The notes under the pieces are model-generated. The model was not told the origin of the DNA. It made no database searches and saw nothing but the letters and a program-made list of their open reading frames with translations. Positions 15,449 through 23,615 of a stretch of DNA of 49,634 bases are shown piece after piece. The stretch's first letter is position 1. The number at the start of each line of letters is the position of its first letter. Origin of the DNA: Prolixibacteraceae bacterium (GTDB lineage: Bacteria; Bacteroidota; Bacteroidia; Bacteroidales; Prolixibacteraceae); NCBI GenBank assembly GCA_003457135.1, contig DMSQ01000044.1:1-49634 (forward strand), in the 5' to 3' direction. Made by a program: the position numbers and the translations under genes.

Positions 15449-16972
15449 TTACTTCTTCCCTTTTCCAAAAATCACCGGTTCGCTTTCGTGATGTGTTGAA
15501 CTGATTGCCGTTACAGCATATTTAAACTTTGAAATTTTGGTCTTCTTGTTTGACTCAAAAACCAATGATTTATCGCTGGTAACCGTGTAAATATTTTCAG
15601 GATTTGCAATGTCCAGGTTTGATTTTTTGCTGAATTTATAGATGACGAACATACGACTGTTAGGCGAATTTTCCCAGTTTAATTTTATCGTTTTCCGCTT
15701 TTTGTGTAGCTGTGCATTAATCGCGGCAGCAGGCTGAACCGGCGCTACCCGTGGATTTGGAGGGGTCAGTGCCGGATACTTATACATTTCTTTCAGGAGG
15801 TTTTCTTTTACCCCTAACGGATTGTTCTTCATGAATTTGGCGCTGAAAAACATGCTCCCGGCAATATTCGGATAACTGCGGTTCAGCCTGATTTGTTTGG
15901 TCAGTTCATCGGAAGTTTGCCAGGCTACATCACGCGATTTGGCGTTAATCAGGTATGGCGCCTGACCAATATACAACTGGCAACCATACGTATTATTGCT
16001 CCACCAATCGGCCAGAATGGCGTAATCGGCAACCGTTTTTCCGATGAACCAGTACAATTGTGGAGTCACGTAATCAATCCAGCCTGCTTTTTGCCACAAC
16101 AAAATGTCGGCATACAAATCGTCGTAATTGGTCACTCCGGCTTTGGTAGCCGATCCGGCCGGGTCAGTCGAGTTATTCTTCCAAACCCCAAATGGCGAAA
16201 TTCCAAATTCAACACTTTGGTTGATTGATTTAATGCTGTCGTGCAATTGTTTAATGATCAAATCCACATTATTCCGGCGCCAGTCGTCTTTTTTGTCCGG
16301 TGCAAACCCATTCGGCCAGGTTACAAATGAGTTCTGATCAGGAAATTCCTGATTGGCAACCCGATAAGGATAAAAATAGTCGTCGAAATGAATGGCATCA
16401 ATGTCATATCTCCTAACAATATCGCTCACCACCCGTGACACATGGTCGCGTACTTCCGGAATTCCGGGATCAAAATACTTTTTGCCTCCGTAACTTAACA
16501 TCCACTCCGGATGGGTATTGGCCACATGACTCTGTGTAGCAACCGATTTTTCAATGTTTTGAACAGCCCGGTACGGATTTAGCCAAACATGAACATCCAA
16601 TCCCCGCTTCCGGCATTCTGAAATAGTAAAGGCCAGAGGATCATAATACGGATCAGGTGCAACTCCCTGCCTCCCTGAAAGCCATTCCGACCAGGGCTCC
16701 AGCTTCGAATCATACAACGCATCAGCATCAGGTCGAATCTGAAATACAATTGTATTCATATTATATGCCTTCACCTGATCGATTAGTTCAATCATTTCAT
16801 GTTTCTGCTGTTCAGTTGTCAAACCTTTCGCCGATGGCCAGTCAATGTTTTCAACCGTGGCAATCCATACAGCCCGCATTTCGTGTTTGGGATAGGTTTG
16901 TGAGTAGGTTGATGTTGCGGATAAGGCCAGCAGCAGTAGCACAAAAATCCGGATAAAAATTTGTCTTTTCAT
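15449..16972 (-). CDS. GHL10/DUF187 glycosidase (DigH/YngK-like) with C-terminal Fn3-like domain
   Basis: The 507 residues comprise a signal peptide (LLLLALSATSTYS), a TIM-barrel domain and a C-terminal beta domain at about 415-505. Barrel motifs include MRAVWIATVENIDWPS (32-47), FQIRPDADALY (77-87), HVWLNPYRA (128-136), DAIHFDDYFYPY (192-203) and FGISPFGVW (256-264). This is the DUF187 family of Bacillus YngK and E. coli YddW (DigH); DigH cleaves peptidoglycan glycan strands that lack stem peptides. That activity matches the amidase and NamZ functions nearby: amidase denudes, DigH cuts, NamZ trims. It precedes the symporter gene by 12 bases. Activity here is by homology. Confidence 0.87.
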   Translation of the reverse strand: MKRQIFIRIFVLLLLALSATSTYSQTYPKHEMRAVWIATVENIDWPSAKGLTTEQQKHEMIELIDQVKAYNMNTIVFQIRPDADALYDSKLEPWSEWLSGRQGVAPDPYYDPLAFTISECRKRGLDVHVWLNPYRAVQNIEKSVATQSHVANTHPEWMLSYGGKKYFDPGIPEVRDHVSRVVSDIVRRYDIDAIHFDDYFYPYRVANQEFPDQNSFVTWPNGFAPDKKDDWRRNNVDLIIKQLHDSIKSINQSVEFGISPFGVWKNNSTDPAGSATKAGVTNYDDLYADILLWQKAGWIDYVTPQLYWFIGKTVADYAILADWWSNNTYGCQLYIGQAPYLINAKSRDVAWQTSDELTKQIRLNRSYPNIAGSMFFSAKFMKNNPLGVKENLLKEMYKYPALTPPNPRVAPVQPAAAINAQLHKKRKTIKLNWENSPNSRMFVIYKFSKKSNLDIANPENIYTVTSDKSLVFESNKKTKISKFKYAVTAISSTHHESEPVIFGKGKK

Positions 16973-17000
16973 ATAAGTTTAGTTCAGTTTAATAATTATC

Positions 17001-17042
17001 ATGTCCGTTCGCTAAAGCCCCGAGTACTCGGGGCAAAGGATA
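17001..17042. repeat. Single-arm copy of the palindromic element, with a 16-bp perfect palindrome
   Basis: 17001-17017 (ATGTCCGTTCGCTAAAG) matches 12778-12794 at 16 of 17 bases, and GCAAAGGATA (17033-17042) matches 12801-12810 exactly. Between them is CCCCGAGTACTCGGGG (17018-17033), a perfect palindrome replacing the hairpin of the other copy. It lies between the transglutaminase-like and DigH-like genes; the rest of that 139-base gap has no gene. Confidence 0.75.
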
Positions 17043-17111
17043 CAGCTATTTTCAACCTGATTTTTCATTTAACGCTTTTGATCCTGAAACTCGAAACCCG
17101 GAACTCGCAAC

Positions 17112-18593
17112 TCACCTGTATTCCACTTCCATGTGCCAATCCCATTTATCGAAATAGAGATTTCCTCCCTCCCATTCCAATTCTCCGCGCTGAAAATCGT
17201 AAGGTTCGCTGCGCATAAACTTTTTCTCCGGAGTTAATTTCCGGCCATAATCGTCATTTACAATCAGGCGATAAGCATCAATTCCTGAACGGTAAAAGTT
17301 CCGGACCTTTTCACCGGCATCATTCTGCAAACCAAACGACTGATCAACAGGAACCCAGCCCACACCTTCGAAATAAACTTCGCACCAATCGTGCAAATTA
17401 ACCTCACCGGGATGAAGCATCCAACCACTTTGCCATTTCACCGGAATCCCCTGCGATCGCGCCAATGTCATGAACAACAAGGTTTGCATGCCGCAATCGC
17501 CGTGCTGATTTTTCAGGACATATTCCGGAATATTCGGAATTGTTCCGTACTCCAAAGCGCTTGCCCAGCGCACTGAACCGTTGATCCAGTTATAAATTTT
17601 ATGAGTTTTCAGCAAAGGGTTGGTTTCGCCATCCAAAATAAGGTTGGCCAATTGAATGATTTCATCTGTAAAAACGATCTGAGGAGGGCGTTCTGCTGTA
17701 AATTCCTTGTAAACGGCGCTTGATGTATCGTAAGGCTTCAGGTGTTCAGGTTTTAAATCGAAATATTGAGCTGCAGTTTCAACTTCAAATTCAATCTGGA
17801 AAACGGTTGGCCGATCTTTTTCGGCCTTCTTTTCAAGGTAAATTGTCCGTTGCAAATCACTTGCAGGTGCAACAGATGCCTGTTCAGGATTCGATTTTAA
17901 AAGCCATATGTTCTTTTGCCGGGAATGTCCTTCCCTCGGGAAAGGCATCCAGCAACGGATTGTTTTCCCATTTGGAATAACATTGGGGTTTACTGTTATG
18001 GTGTAATTAAGCTTCATTCGGACAGGCAAAACAGGCTCGCCTATTGTTTTAGTCTGTTCAATTACGTTTCGGGTATGATTGATACAGAACAAATCGAGCG
18101 AATCAATGATTAACCCATCAACCTTAGTTTTACAGATTTTTGCCTCGTCATCAAGCCTGAACAAGTTACTTACAGCATTATTGAAATAACGCTTTTCACC
18201 ATCAATCAGGCGCATTTCAAGTTTTCTGTTTTCTTCCCACCGCTGTATCATTCCAGAATCCAGATCAGGAAAATATTTGTTAAGCCGTGAAATTACTTCA
18301 GCTTCTTTCAGGCTAAAATCAATCGGTATGCGCCGGGCAATTTCAACAATTGAATCCAGTTTAAACAAATTAATTTCGCCCAAAATCCTGATTCCTTTTA
18401 TAGAATCGGCCAGCAATTCCGCCTTTTTCAGTTCGCCGGAATACACCAATTTCTCAATTACCGAAAAATCAAACGGCTTTTCGGAAGTTGCTTTGCAGGC
18501 GCCCAAAAGAAAAAGTAATGTGCCTGTTTTCAGCAAACTGTTTGCCCAATTTACAAATTGGTATGACCAATATTTTTGATTCGATCTTATCAT
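17112..18593 (-). CDS. Transglutaminase-like cysteine-protease-fold lipoprotein
   Basis: The 493-residue protein has a lipobox ending in LGAC (Cys33) after a hydrophobic stretch, so it is probably a lipoprotein with an unusually long N-terminal extension. The N-terminal third is uncharacterised. About 190-285 looks like a beta-sandwich (LNYTITVNPNVIPNGK, RCWMPFPREG). A transglutaminase-core domain at about 325-425 shows the triad Cys367 (HGDCGMQTLL), His401 (NLHDWCEVYF) and Asp417 (WVPVDQSFG). Bacterial members are usually peptidases or amidases rather than cross-linkers. Context suggests action on wall peptides, perhaps those freed by the amidase. It is the second gene after the GH9 fusion, 128 bases downstream of that gene's end. 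Confidence 0.85.
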   Translation of the reverse strand: MIRSNQKYWSYQFVNWANSLLKTGTLLFLLGACKATSEKPFDFSVIEKLVYSGELKKAELLADSIKGIRILGEINLFKLDSIVEIARRIPIDFSLKEAEVISRLNKYFPDLDSGMIQRWEENRKLEMRLIDGEKRYFNNAVSNLFRLDDEAKICKTKVDGLIIDSLDLFCINHTRNVIEQTKTIGEPVLPVRMKLNYTITVNPNVIPNGKTIRCWMPFPREGHSRQKNIWLLKSNPEQASVAPASDLQRTIYLEKKAEKDRPTVFQIEFEVETAAQYFDLKPEHLKPYDTSSAVYKEFTAERPPQIVFTDEIIQLANLILDGETNPLLKTHKIYNWINGSVRWASALEYGTIPNIPEYVLKNQHGDCGMQTLLFMTLARSQGIPVKWQSGWMLHPGEVNLHDWCEVYFEGVGWVPVDQSFGLQNDAGEKVRNFYRSGIDAYRLIVNDDYGRKLTPEKKFMRSEPYDFQRGELEWEGGNLYFDKWDWHMEVEYR

Positions 18594-18721
18594 GAAATAG
18601 ATACTGAATTTTTATCAAAAAAATAAGGTTGGAAAACTTCAAAAGTTGTAAATTATCGCTTTTGCATTATATCACATTTATTTTCGCTCGCTATCTTAAT
18701 CAAACAAAAAAGAGTTCTCAA

Positions 18722-21181
18722 TTAAAATCGTTCGGTAGAGTAACCATTTTTCTTCAGAAAAGAAATCAGGTCATCCAGCCTGTTGTAAAACTTATCGGTC
18801 CGTTCGGGAGCTGTTCCCAGATGAATCAACATGATACACCCATTTAAACCATTCGGATCTTTCTTTTCAAAATTTTTGATGTCGTTCATAATGGTTTCCG
18901 ACGAACGGTAGGCGGGCATATCCGGCGTGGTATAATCGGCATTCGAACGAATTCCGGGTGTAAAGTTTACGACTTTCAATCCAATTTGCCTGCTCCAGTC
19001 AACGCTTTCAGCATTGTACCACTCGTATGGCGGCAAAAATACCCGCGCTTTTTCAGGGGTAATTCCAAAAGCTCCCATTTTTTTGAAGTTGGCTTTCAAG
19101 TCTTCAGATAATTGCTGCTGACTAACCAATGTCGAATCGCGTTTACTCCAGTCGGCATACAGCAAATGCCCGTCGGAATGTGCGCCCAAATAATGGCCAT
19201 CCGTAATCAAGCCGTTAATAAGTTTACTGTTTTCGGGATTACTATAAAAAGTTCCGGTAAAGAAAAAGGAAGCTTTGGACTTGTTCTTTTTCAGTGTTTG
19301 AGCAATCACTTTGCCACCTTCGGCATATTCGTGAGCCGAAAAAATAAGGTAAACTTTCTTGTCTTTCGGGTTCATCCGCACTACCGCACCCTGACTATCA
19401 TACTGATCCTGCTTATTCTCCTGGTCAGCCTCAAGCGACGAAAACAAATAACTTAAGCTGGCTGTTCCATCCATCGTGGGTTCGTTGGTCGAATAATCGC
19501 CCATATCGTCATGATATACCGCTTTTCCATTCTGAAATTCAGCATATTCATCTGCATCGTGCAAACTTATTCCGAGCAGGTTTTTATAAATATGCGAGTA
19601 AACCGGACCATCAACCAGTCCGCCTGTTGTGGTTTTTTTCAGGATGTAAGTAAGCGACGAATGGGGAATTTCAGGATAATCGCCACCAGCCGGAAGTCCG
19701 CAGATCATGGATGTTCCCCAAGGATTGCAACCGAATAACCAGTCGGTCAATGCAGCTTCCATGACTTCGTAACTCGTGTCGCCAGTTATTTTCCGGTACA
19801 ATTTGGCCTGGGTTGCAGCAGCAACTACCAGATTATTCGAGCACCATATAAATGGCACTCCGATACGAAAAGGATCGTTTCCCGCATATTTCTTCAACTG
19901 ATCGAGTCCTTGTTTCATCAAACCGGTAAACTGTTTTGCTATTGCCGGATCGTTGGACTGAGCCATTAAAACATGTCCCAGGTTCACAAACGGATAATAC
20001 TGGTAATGACGCGCGCGGTTCAGTTCCATCCAGGGAGTTACCGGTTCCAGTTCGCCCCAGTATTTGGCCTGCTTCTGAAAATCGGTCGTTTTATCCAGAG
20101 GAATAAGGGTGGCAGCCGCCAGTTCCATATCGTCAACGTAATTATCTTCCTCGTAAAAATACGGTGAAGCGATACAGGCAGTCTGGCAATTACCCAAATC
20201 TGATTTGGCAAAATCCCAGGCATCGAAAGACTTTTGAAGCATCTGACCGGCAAAAGCCGAATCAATCTGTTTGAAAACGGAAGCTCCCAATGCAAACGAT
20301 GAAGCAAATTTTGCCGCGATAGATGAAACGCCGGTTGTGCGGTTTTTATATTTGCCAAGTCCCTGCGATTTTCCTGATACAAAGTAAACCGGCCGGTATT
20401 TTCCAAGTCCGTAACTGCCTATAGTGTCATTCGTTGGCAATCGCAAACCAATATGATCGCGGTCGTCGGCAATCTGGTTATACATTTCATTTTTAGCCGG
20501 ATTCATCCGCATCAGCCATTCAAGTCCCCAGCGCGCTTCGTCCAGAATATCGGGAACGCCATTGATGCCAGGCCTGCCGTTTGCATCGAACCGGTCGCCA
20601 TAAACTGTTGGATTTTGCCGATAAGCAAACAACAACTGATAAATGGCATTCGCCGAAGTGGTCGAATACTGCAAATAATCCGATGCATCGTGCCATCCGC
20701 CAATTGCATTGATTTTTTCGCCGGTACGGGATGGATGTTCAACTATAATTCCATCATGGGTATGGCAGGAATCATTCAGGAAAGGATTAAACCCGCATCG
20801 TTGCTGGCGCATATAATTCAGGATGAAATCGGCTGTGCCCTGATAAACATCAGGTGATATTCGAAACGACGGAGAGACACATTTACCGATCCGGAGATAA
20901 AATCCACCGATTTGTTCAACCGACGAAAAATTCAACCTTAAAGCCATTTTTTGCCCCCAGACTGAAGCATCAGCAGGTTCTGTTTGCCCTTCCAAAATCA
21001 GCTTGCCGGAAAGTGTTTCGAATAATTGAAACGTGGAAACATGTTGCTCCCTGTCAGAAATAAACACTGCAACTTTCGATGAATGAGGCAAATAACCAAG
21101 CTGGTTGATCCGGATAACTTCGTAAGCTGATGCTTTAAAAGCAACCAGGGAAATCAGGATAAGTAACAAATTAATTTTCAT
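18722..21181 (-). CDS. Secreted GH9 glycosidase fused to a NodB/CE4-like polysaccharide deacetylase domain
   Basis: The 819 residues start with a signal peptide and an Ig-like CelD_N domain (VIRINQLGYLPHSSKVAVF, 22-40). A GH9 (alpha/alpha)6 catalytic domain follows at about 110-585, with GGWHDASDY (161-169; D165 and D168 match the GH9 aspartates) and YSTNEPTMDG (563-572; E567 as acid). The remaining residues, about 605-815, are NodB/CE4-like: HSDGH (668-672) fits the HxxxH metal motif, FLPPYEW and MLIHLG follow. The usual TFDDG motif reads FSAHEY instead (614-619), so metal binding may differ or be lost. GH9 includes cellulases and exo-glucosaminidases; with a deacetylase, a GlcNAc-containing glycan is the likely target. 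It is transcribed divergently from the kinase-murQ pair. Confidence 0.86.
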   Translation of the reverse strand: MKINLLLILISLVAFKASAYEVIRINQLGYLPHSSKVAVFISDREQHVSTFQLFETLSGKLILEGQTEPADASVWGQKMALRLNFSSVEQIGGFYLRIGKCVSPSFRISPDVYQGTADFILNYMRQQRCGFNPFLNDSCHTHDGIIVEHPSRTGEKINAIGGWHDASDYLQYSTTSANAIYQLLFAYRQNPTVYGDRFDANGRPGINGVPDILDEARWGLEWLMRMNPAKNEMYNQIADDRDHIGLRLPTNDTIGSYGLGKYRPVYFVSGKSQGLGKYKNRTTGVSSIAAKFASSFALGASVFKQIDSAFAGQMLQKSFDAWDFAKSDLGNCQTACIASPYFYEEDNYVDDMELAAATLIPLDKTTDFQKQAKYWGELEPVTPWMELNRARHYQYYPFVNLGHVLMAQSNDPAIAKQFTGLMKQGLDQLKKYAGNDPFRIGVPFIWCSNNLVVAAATQAKLYRKITGDTSYEVMEAALTDWLFGCNPWGTSMICGLPAGGDYPEIPHSSLTYILKKTTTGGLVDGPVYSHIYKNLLGISLHDADEYAEFQNGKAVYHDDMGDYSTNEPTMDGTASLSYLFSSLEADQENKQDQYDSQGAVVRMNPKDKKVYLIFSAHEYAEGGKVIAQTLKKNKSKASFFFTGTFYSNPENSKLINGLITDGHYLGAHSDGHLLYADWSKRDSTLVSQQQLSEDLKANFKKMGAFGITPEKARVFLPPYEWYNAESVDWSRQIGLKVVNFTPGIRSNADYTTPDMPAYRSSETIMNDIKNFEKKDPNGLNGCIMLIHLGTAPERTDKFYNRLDDLISFLKKNGYSTERF

Positions 21182-21446
21182 ATCCAGTCAGGTTTTGGGT
21201 TAGGGTTCAGATTAGTTCCTTTAAAAAATTGCTTTCTATAAAGATAGATATCTATTTTATACCGACAGTTTTGTCAGATATCTTTTCTGTTTTACTTATA
21301 ATCCAATTCCGCATCAAAAATAGTCTAATAAATGAATTTACAAATATTGGTAATACATGTTATATGATACATTTATTTTCTAATCTAAATCCTTATCTTT
21401 ACAACATTAAAATGAAAAATATGACCTGTCAAAATCATTATTCAAA
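21182..21446. promoter_or_regulatory. Divergent control region of the salvage locus (shared motif copy 2 at 21346-21362)
   Basis: This 265-base AT-rich gap separates the GH9 fusion (leftward) from the kinase gene (rightward) and holds no gene. ATTGGTAATACATGTTA at 21346-21362 is the 16/17 match to the motif upstream of susC, oriented towards its gene in both cases. A -7-like box TATCTTTA (21394-21401) follows 31 bases later and about 45 bases before the kinase ATG. On the left side are palindromes ATAGATATCTAT (21244-21255) and GACAgtttTGTC (21264-21275), possible sites for leftward control. The regulator gene is not in the window. Confidence 0.5.
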
Positions 21447-22286
21447 ATGAAATTAATTGCTGATAGTGGTTCGACCAAAACAGCCTGGAAACTTATCAGT
21501 CGTTCGGGAACTATTAAAGATATAAAAACCTCAGGGATTAATCCCTTTTTTCGTACGGAAGATGACATTTTCCTGGAATTAAGAAAGTCTCTTTTGCCTG
21601 AAACCGGTAGTGAGATCACAGAAATCTACTTCTACGGAACTGGTATCATCAATGCTGAAAAAGGTGACATTATAAAAAGGGCCTTAAGTAGAATTTACCA
21701 TCAGGCCGCCATCGAAACCTACAGCGATGTTCTTGGCGCTGCCAGGGCATTATTCGGGAATAAAGCCGGAATTGCCTGCATTTTAGGGACCGGATCGAAT
21801 GTATGCCTGTACGATGGCGAAAAAATTATCCAAGGAATTTCACCTCTTGGATTTATTTTGGGCGATGAAGGCAGCGGCGCAGTAATGGGCCGAAAACTAT
21901 TGGGCGACTATTTTAAAGAAGTGATGCCTCCCGATTTGCGTGATGATTTTACTAAAAAGTATAACCTGACCCGTGAAGAAGCCTTAAACAGCGTTTACCG
22001 AAACGAAAAGCCCAATCAATTTTTGGCTCAGTTTACGCCATTTTTGTCGGAACATGCAGGTTCGGCTTATTGTCAGGAATTTGTTCAACGAAATTTCATG
22101 GAATTCTTCGAGCGGAATGTAAGCCACATTCCTGACTACAAGAATTATCCGATCGGATTTGTTGGTTCAGTAGCTTTTTATTTCAGTCCGATTTTAAATC
22201 ATATAGCCAGTTATTTTGGATTCGATCAAACCATTATCATTAAAGATCCGATTGAAGGACTGGAAAAATATTATAACAACCAATAA
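21447..22286 (+). CDS. BadF/BadG-type amino-sugar kinase (MurNAc/GlcNAc kinase, MurK-like)
   Basis: The 279 residues form an ASKHA kinase of the BadF/BadG/BcrA/BcrD group: phosphate-1 loop DSGSTKT (6-12), catalytic region SDVLGAARAL (D94), phosphate-2 loop LGTGSN (113-118), and GDEGSG (139-144) typical of GlcNAc kinases. It is cytoplasmic. murQ starts four bases after its stop, so the substrate is most simply MurNAc, giving the MurNAc-6-P that MurQ uses. In Tannerella forsythia the paired kinase is MurK. NagK-like activity on GlcNAc is also possible and not exclusive. The gene starts the rightward unit just after the shared operator motif. Confidence 0.9.
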   Translation: MKLIADSGSTKTAWKLISRSGTIKDIKTSGINPFFRTEDDIFLELRKSLLPETGSEITEIYFYGTGIINAEKGDIIKRALSRIYHQAAIETYSDVLGAARALFGNKAGIACILGTGSNVCLYDGEKIIQGISPLGFILGDEGSGAVMGRKLLGDYFKEVMPPDLRDDFTKKYNLTREEALNSVYRNEKPNQFLAQFTPFLSEHAGSAYCQEFVQRNFMEFFERNVSHIPDYKNYPIGFVGSVAFYFSPILNHIASYFGFDQTIIIKDPIEGLEKYYNNQ

Positions 22287-22290
22287 CAGA

Positions 22291-23115
22291 ATGACAACAG
22301 AAAGTACAACCGAAGCCGATTCATTGTATCACGATCTGGAACAGAAATCGGTAAAAGAGCTTTTATTAAGCATTCACGAAGAAGATAAAAAAGTACTTCC
22401 GGCAATTCACGAGGCTATCCCCCAAATCGAAAAACTGGTCGAACAGGTTTACCTTCGCATGAAGAAAGGTGGCCGGCTATTCTATATGGGGGCCGGCACG
22501 AGTGGAAGATTAGGAATTCTGGATGCCTCTGAAATTCCACCAACTTTCGGTGTTGGTCACGATCTGGTCATCGGCCTGATTGCCGGCGGTGACCGTGCCA
22601 TACGCAAAGCAGTTGAGATGGCCGAAGATGATGAAGAACAAGGCTGGAAAGACCTCGAAAAATACCAGGTAACCAAGTTAGACACGATTGTTGGAATAGC
22701 GGCTTCGGGCAGAACGCCTTATGTGGTTGGCGCAGTAAAAAAAGCCCGTGCCGAAGGACTACTAACTGGCTGTATCGTAAATAACCACAACAGCGTTCTG
22801 GCACAAAATGTCGAAATTGCCATTGAAGCCATTGTCGGGCCTGAATTCCTTACTGGCAGTACCCGCATGAAATCAGGAACTTCACAAAAACTGATCCTGA
22901 ACATGATTACCACTTCACTTATGATCAAACTAGGAAGGGTAAAAGGCAACAAAATGGTGAACATGCAACTTACCAATCAAAAACTGATTAACCGGGGAAC
23001 CCGTATGATCCGGTCAGAACTGGGCTACGACGAGGTTAAAGCCAAACGATTGCTGTTGCTTCACGGGTCGGTAAATAATGTATTGCTGGCCGAGAAAGAA
23101 GAGAACAGGCAATAA
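22291..23115 (+). CDS. murQ: N-acetylmuramic acid 6-phosphate etherase MurQ
   Basis: The 274-residue protein converts MurNAc-6-P to GlcNAc-6-P and D-lactate. It shows the SIS-domain sugar-phosphate loop MGAGTSGRLG (66-75), the catalytic glutamates E81 (DASEIPP) and E112 (AEDDEEQG), equivalent to E. coli E83 and E114, IAASGRTPYV (136-145), and FLTGSTRMKSGTSQK. The start is taken at the ATG four bases after the kinase stop, giving the normal N-terminus MTTESTTEAD. An in-frame ATG 25 codons upstream overlaps the kinase gene and adds residues without family support. This is the clearest pathway anchor of the locus. The cytochrome gene converges 12 bases downstream; no terminator is visible there. 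Confidence 0.97.
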   Translation: MTTESTTEADSLYHDLEQKSVKELLLSIHEEDKKVLPAIHEAIPQIEKLVEQVYLRMKKGGRLFYMGAGTSGRLGILDASEIPPTFGVGHDLVIGLIAGGDRAIRKAVEMAEDDEEQGWKDLEKYQVTKLDTIVGIAASGRTPYVVGAVKKARAEGLLTGCIVNNHNSVLAQNVEIAIEAIVGPEFLTGSTRMKSGTSQKLILNMITTSLMIKLGRVKGNKMVNMQLTNQKLINRGTRMIRSELGYDEVKAKRLLLLHGSVNNVLLAEKEENRQ

Positions 23116-23127
23116 TAAAAGGATTAT

Positions 23128-23610
23128 CTATCTCCCGCTTCTGATTTTTTTTACCATTTCAGGGGTAACTGGTGAAGAATTATTACCAAAACTTGAACGA
23201 ACATAGGAAAGAACATTGGCAATTTCTTCATCGGTCAGTTGTGCCTGTGAAGGCATAAAACTATTATAAACCTCGCCATTCACCTCTATTTTCCCACTAA
23301 GCCCCTTCATCATAACCGCAATTAATTCTGAGGGATCTTTACTTACCCAACTACCGGGAGTGAGCGGCGGATGCATATTCGGAACTCCTGAACCATCAGA
23401 CTGGTGGCAGGTCAAACAATACTTCGTATAAACAGCTTTACCCGGATGCACTTTTTCAGCAACCTGTGCGGGCAGATTTTTATTGATTTCGGAGGTTACC
23501 TGTTCAGAACCAGCCGTTGCAGCTTTTTTATTATCAGTATTACTCCCGCAAGAAACGATCAAGATCAACATCATAACACTGAATATCAATCGGGTAAATA
23601 GTTTTTTCAT
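23128..23610 (-). CDS. Monohaem cytochrome c lipoprotein
   Basis: The 160-residue protein has a lipobox (LILIVSC, Cys21), a low-complexity linker, then a class I cytochrome c domain: CLTCH (65-69) for haem attachment and NSFMP with Met119 as likely axial ligand. C-terminal LTDEEIANVLSYVRSSFGN matches the usual last helix. It would shuttle electrons in the periplasm, tethered to a membrane. Such domains often partner with PQQ sugar dehydrogenases or oxidases; none is nearby. It begins five bases after the acyltransferase gene, so the two may share a transcript. It looks unrelated to the wall locus it faces. Confidence 0.9.
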   Translation of the reverse strand: MKKLFTRLIFSVMMLILIVSCGSNTDNKKAATAGSEQVTSEINKNLPAQVAEKVHPGKAVYTKYCLTCHQSDGSGVPNMHPPLTPGSWVSKDPSELIAVMMKGLSGKIEVNGEVYNSFMPSQAQLTDEEIANVLSYVRSSFGNNSSPVTPEMVKKIRSGR

Positions 23611-23615
23611 CGGAT

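Noticed and set aside
22216..22290. N-terminal extension of MurQ by 25 codons
   Set aside because: It overlaps the kinase gene, and the family N-terminus begins at the ATG four bases after the kinase stop.
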